Assembly: GCA_031272565.1 (NCBI GenBank)
Contig: JAISTN010000311.1
Span: forward strand, 1-6,330
Direction of reading: 5' to 3'
DNA from: Bifidobacteriaceae bacterium
GTDB taxonomy: Bacteria > Actinomycetota > Actinomycetes > Actinomycetales > WQXJ01
DNA: 6,330 bases
The notes below the pieces were generated by a model. It was not told the origin of the DNA. It was given only the letters and a program-made list of their open reading frames with translations, and made no database searches. The translations under genes were made by a program, and so were the position numbers. Positions 4,735 to 6,330 of this stretch are shown piece by piece (positions within the stretch are counted from its first letter, which is position 1; each line of letters starts with the position of its first letter).

Positions 4735-6330
4735 GTGACTACCGATGCCGCCGCCCCCCGCAGCCCAAAGTCAGTTGGCGCCAACCGCTGGTTGGTCGAT
4801 GAGCTTTACCAGCAGTTCCTGGCGGACCGCGACTCCGTCAACCCAGCCTGGTGGGACTTTTTTGAGGACTACCGGCCCTCCACCCAGCGGACCGAACCAC
4901 ACCCGGCCGCCGCCGCCCCTCCCGAAGCGGCCCCCACCCCGGCCCAAGAACCGGCCGCCGGCCCGGCCGCCCAGCGCGGCCCCGTACCGATTGCGCGCCC
5001 CGAGCCGCGCCGGCCAGACGAACCCCGCCGGCCCCGCCCGGTCGACCTGGCGGTCGACCAGGCCCCCGTGGCCTACGCCGCCCAGGCGATCGCCCAATAC
5101 ACCACCTCCGAACCAGCCGCCCTGAAGGACGGCGCCCAAGCCATGGTCGAAGAAACCGTGGTGCTCAAGGGCCCCGCCATGCGGACCGCCATCAACATGG
5201 CCGCCTCCCTGGGCGTGCCCACCGCCACTTCGATTCGCGAAGTGCCAGCCAAGGTGTTGATCGAAAGCCGCTCCATGATCAACAACCAGTTGGCCCGCTC
5301 CCGCGGCGGCCGCATCAGCTTCACCCATCTGATCGGCTTCGCCATGGCGGAGGCGCTGCGGGAAATGCCGGAAATGAACACCGCCTACGGTGAAGCAGAA
5401 GGCAAACCCGCCATGCTGCACCACGAACACGTGGGCCTGGGCATCGCCATCGACCTGACCAAGGCAGACGGCACCCGCCAACTGCTGGTGCCCGCCATCA
5501 AGCACGCTGACGCGCTGACCTTCGCCGAGTTTTGGGCCTCCTACGAAGACCTGATCCGCCGCGCCCGGGCCGGCAAACTGACGGTCGACGACCTGTCAGG
5601 CGTGACCTGCACACTGACCAACCCCGGCGGCATCGGCACCAGCGCATCCGTGCCCCGCCTGATGCCCGGCCAGAGCGTCATCATGGGCGTGGGCGCCATG
5701 ACCTACCCGGCCGCCTACCAAGGAGCCTCGCCCCAAAACCTGTCCCAGTGGGGCATCTCCAAGATCCTGACCCTGACCTCAACCTATGACCACCGGGTCA
5801 TCCAGGGCGCGCAATCGGGCGAATTCCTGAAGCTGATGCACGCCAAGCTGCTGGGCCAAGACGGCTTCTATGATCGAGTCTTCGCCTCGCTGCGCATCCC
5901 CTACGAGCCAATCCGCTGGGAGCAAGACAGCCACGCCCCGCTGGAAGCCAAGACCAGCGCCGTCACCCGGTTGATCCACGGCTACCGGACGCGCGGACAC
6001 ATGGCGGCCGACATCGACCCCCTGTCCTACCGCCAACGCGGCCATGAAGACCTGGTGCTGTCCTCCTACGGCCTGAGCATCTGGGACATGGACCGGGAGT
6101 TCCCGGTGGACGGCTTTGGCGGCCACACCACCATGACGCTGAGCGACATCATCCAGCTCGCCCGCGACACCTACTGCCGGCGGGTCGGCATCGAATACAT
6201 GCACCTGGAAGACCCCAACCAGCGGGCCTGGCTGCAAGAACGCCTGGAAACCCGCCACGGCGACCTGGACCGGGCAGCCCAGCTACGGGCCCTGAGCAAA
6301 CTGAACCAGGCCGAGGCCCTGGAGACCTTC
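4735..6330 (+). CDS. kgd: KGD: fused E2-like acyltransferase and E1 2-oxoglutarate decarboxylase/dehydrogenase, N-terminal part
   Basis: KGD is the actinobacterial E1 of the 2-oxoglutarate dehydrogenase complex, fused behind an E2-type acyltransferase domain without a lipoyl domain; it also acts as a thiamine-diphosphate decarboxylase and carboligase. The window holds 532 codons of a protein normally about 1,230-1,270 long. Residues 17-48 are the conserved N-terminal motif (NRWLVDELYQQFLADRDSVN then WDFFEDYRP). Residues 49-102 are a Pro/Ala/Arg linker with 16 prolines. The acyltransferase domain spans about 142-372: RGGRISFTHLIGFA, LGIAIDL, LTNPGGIGTSASVPRLMPGQ and the active-site motif TYDHRVIQGAQSGEFL with His353 and Gln in place of the E2 Asp. 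E1 begins near 405 (YRTRGHMAADIDPL). The thiamine-binding part lies outside. The GTG start (MTTDAAAPRSP) is supported by the ribosome binding site and by an in-frame TGA just upstream. It stands alone, with its own promoter. Confidence 0.96.
   Translation, partial: MTTDAAAPRSPKSVGANRWLVDELYQQFLADRDSVNPAWWDFFEDYRPSTQRTEPHPAAAAPPEAAPTPAQEPAAGPAAQRGPVPIARPEPRRPDEPRRPRPVDLAVDQAPVAYAAQAIAQYTTSEPAALKDGAQAMVEETVVLKGPAMRTAINMAASLGVPTATSIREVPAKVLIESRSMINNQLARSRGGRISFTHLIGFAMAEALREMPEMNTAYGEAEGKPAMLHHEHVGLGIAIDLTKADGTRQLLVPAIKHADALTFAEFWASYEDLIRRARAGKLTVDDLSGVTCTLTNPGGIGTSASVPRLMPGQSVIMGVGAMTYPAAYQGASPQNLSQWGISKILTLTSTYDHRVIQGAQSGEFLKLMHAKLLGQDGFYDRVFASLRIPYEPIRWEQDSHAPLEAKTSAVTRLIHGYRTRGHMAADIDPLSYRQRGHEDLVLSSYGLSIWDMDREFPVDGFGGHTTMTLSDIIQLARDTYCRRVGIEYMHLEDPNQRAWLQERLETRHGDLDRAAQLRALSKLNQAEALETF

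Noticed and set aside
4771..5505. Minus-strand 244-codon glycine/histidine-rich frame opposite kgd
   Set aside because: Complement of GCC/CCG-rich codons in kgd; the plus-strand frame has clear family motifs throughout.
5785..5814. Q instead of D in the acyltransferase active-site motif of KGD as a sign of inactivation
   Set aside because: DHR-x-IQG is the normal form in the KGD family, so it is not a defect.

Overview
The window comes from a high-GC bacterium, almost certainly an actinobacterium. Three things support this. The rightmost gene is a KGD-type fused 2-oxoglutarate dehydrogenase (an E2-like acyltransferase domain joined to an E1 domain), an architecture typical of Actinobacteria. 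The promoter -10 boxes fit TANNNT. The ribosomal and Obg proteins read most like actinobacterial ones. I cannot place it at genus level from sequence alone.

Layout. Bases 1-2130, minus strand: the conserved cluster rplU (L21, 1822-2130), rpmA (L27, 1548-1805) and obg (Obg/CgtA GTPase, 1273 down past the left edge), transcribed leftwards from a good sigma-70-type promoter at 2252-2281. rpmA and obg are separated by an unusually structured 274-base spacer with a strong hairpin, 15-bp imperfect repeats and a palindrome. Bases 2131-2461: divergent regulatory region with the rplU leader and promoter, a CRP-family-like palindrome and a -10 box set up for a leaderless transcript. Bases 2462-4332, plus strand: a two-gene ABC exporter, a BcrA/DrrA-like ATPase overlapping an ABC-2 permease by 4 bases (ATGA). 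Bases 4333-4734: non-coding, with two hairpins that probably end the exporter transcript, then candidate kgd promoters. Bases 4735-6330: first 532 codons of kgd, starting at GTG and running off the right edge.

Function. The left cluster is translation and ribosome assembly: two large-subunit proteins plus the GTPase that monitors 50S maturation. The exporter is an unrelated accessory module of unknown substrate. kgd is central metabolism (TCA cycle and 2-oxoglutarate node).

Most of the window is conventional and I see no convincing new multi-gene system. The points most worth a second look are the lack of any usable start codon for obg (AAG stands where ATG is expected, next to a perfect Shine-Dalgarno), the structured rpmA-obg spacer, the CRP-like operator between rplU and the exporter, and the proline-rich tail on the exporter ATPase.
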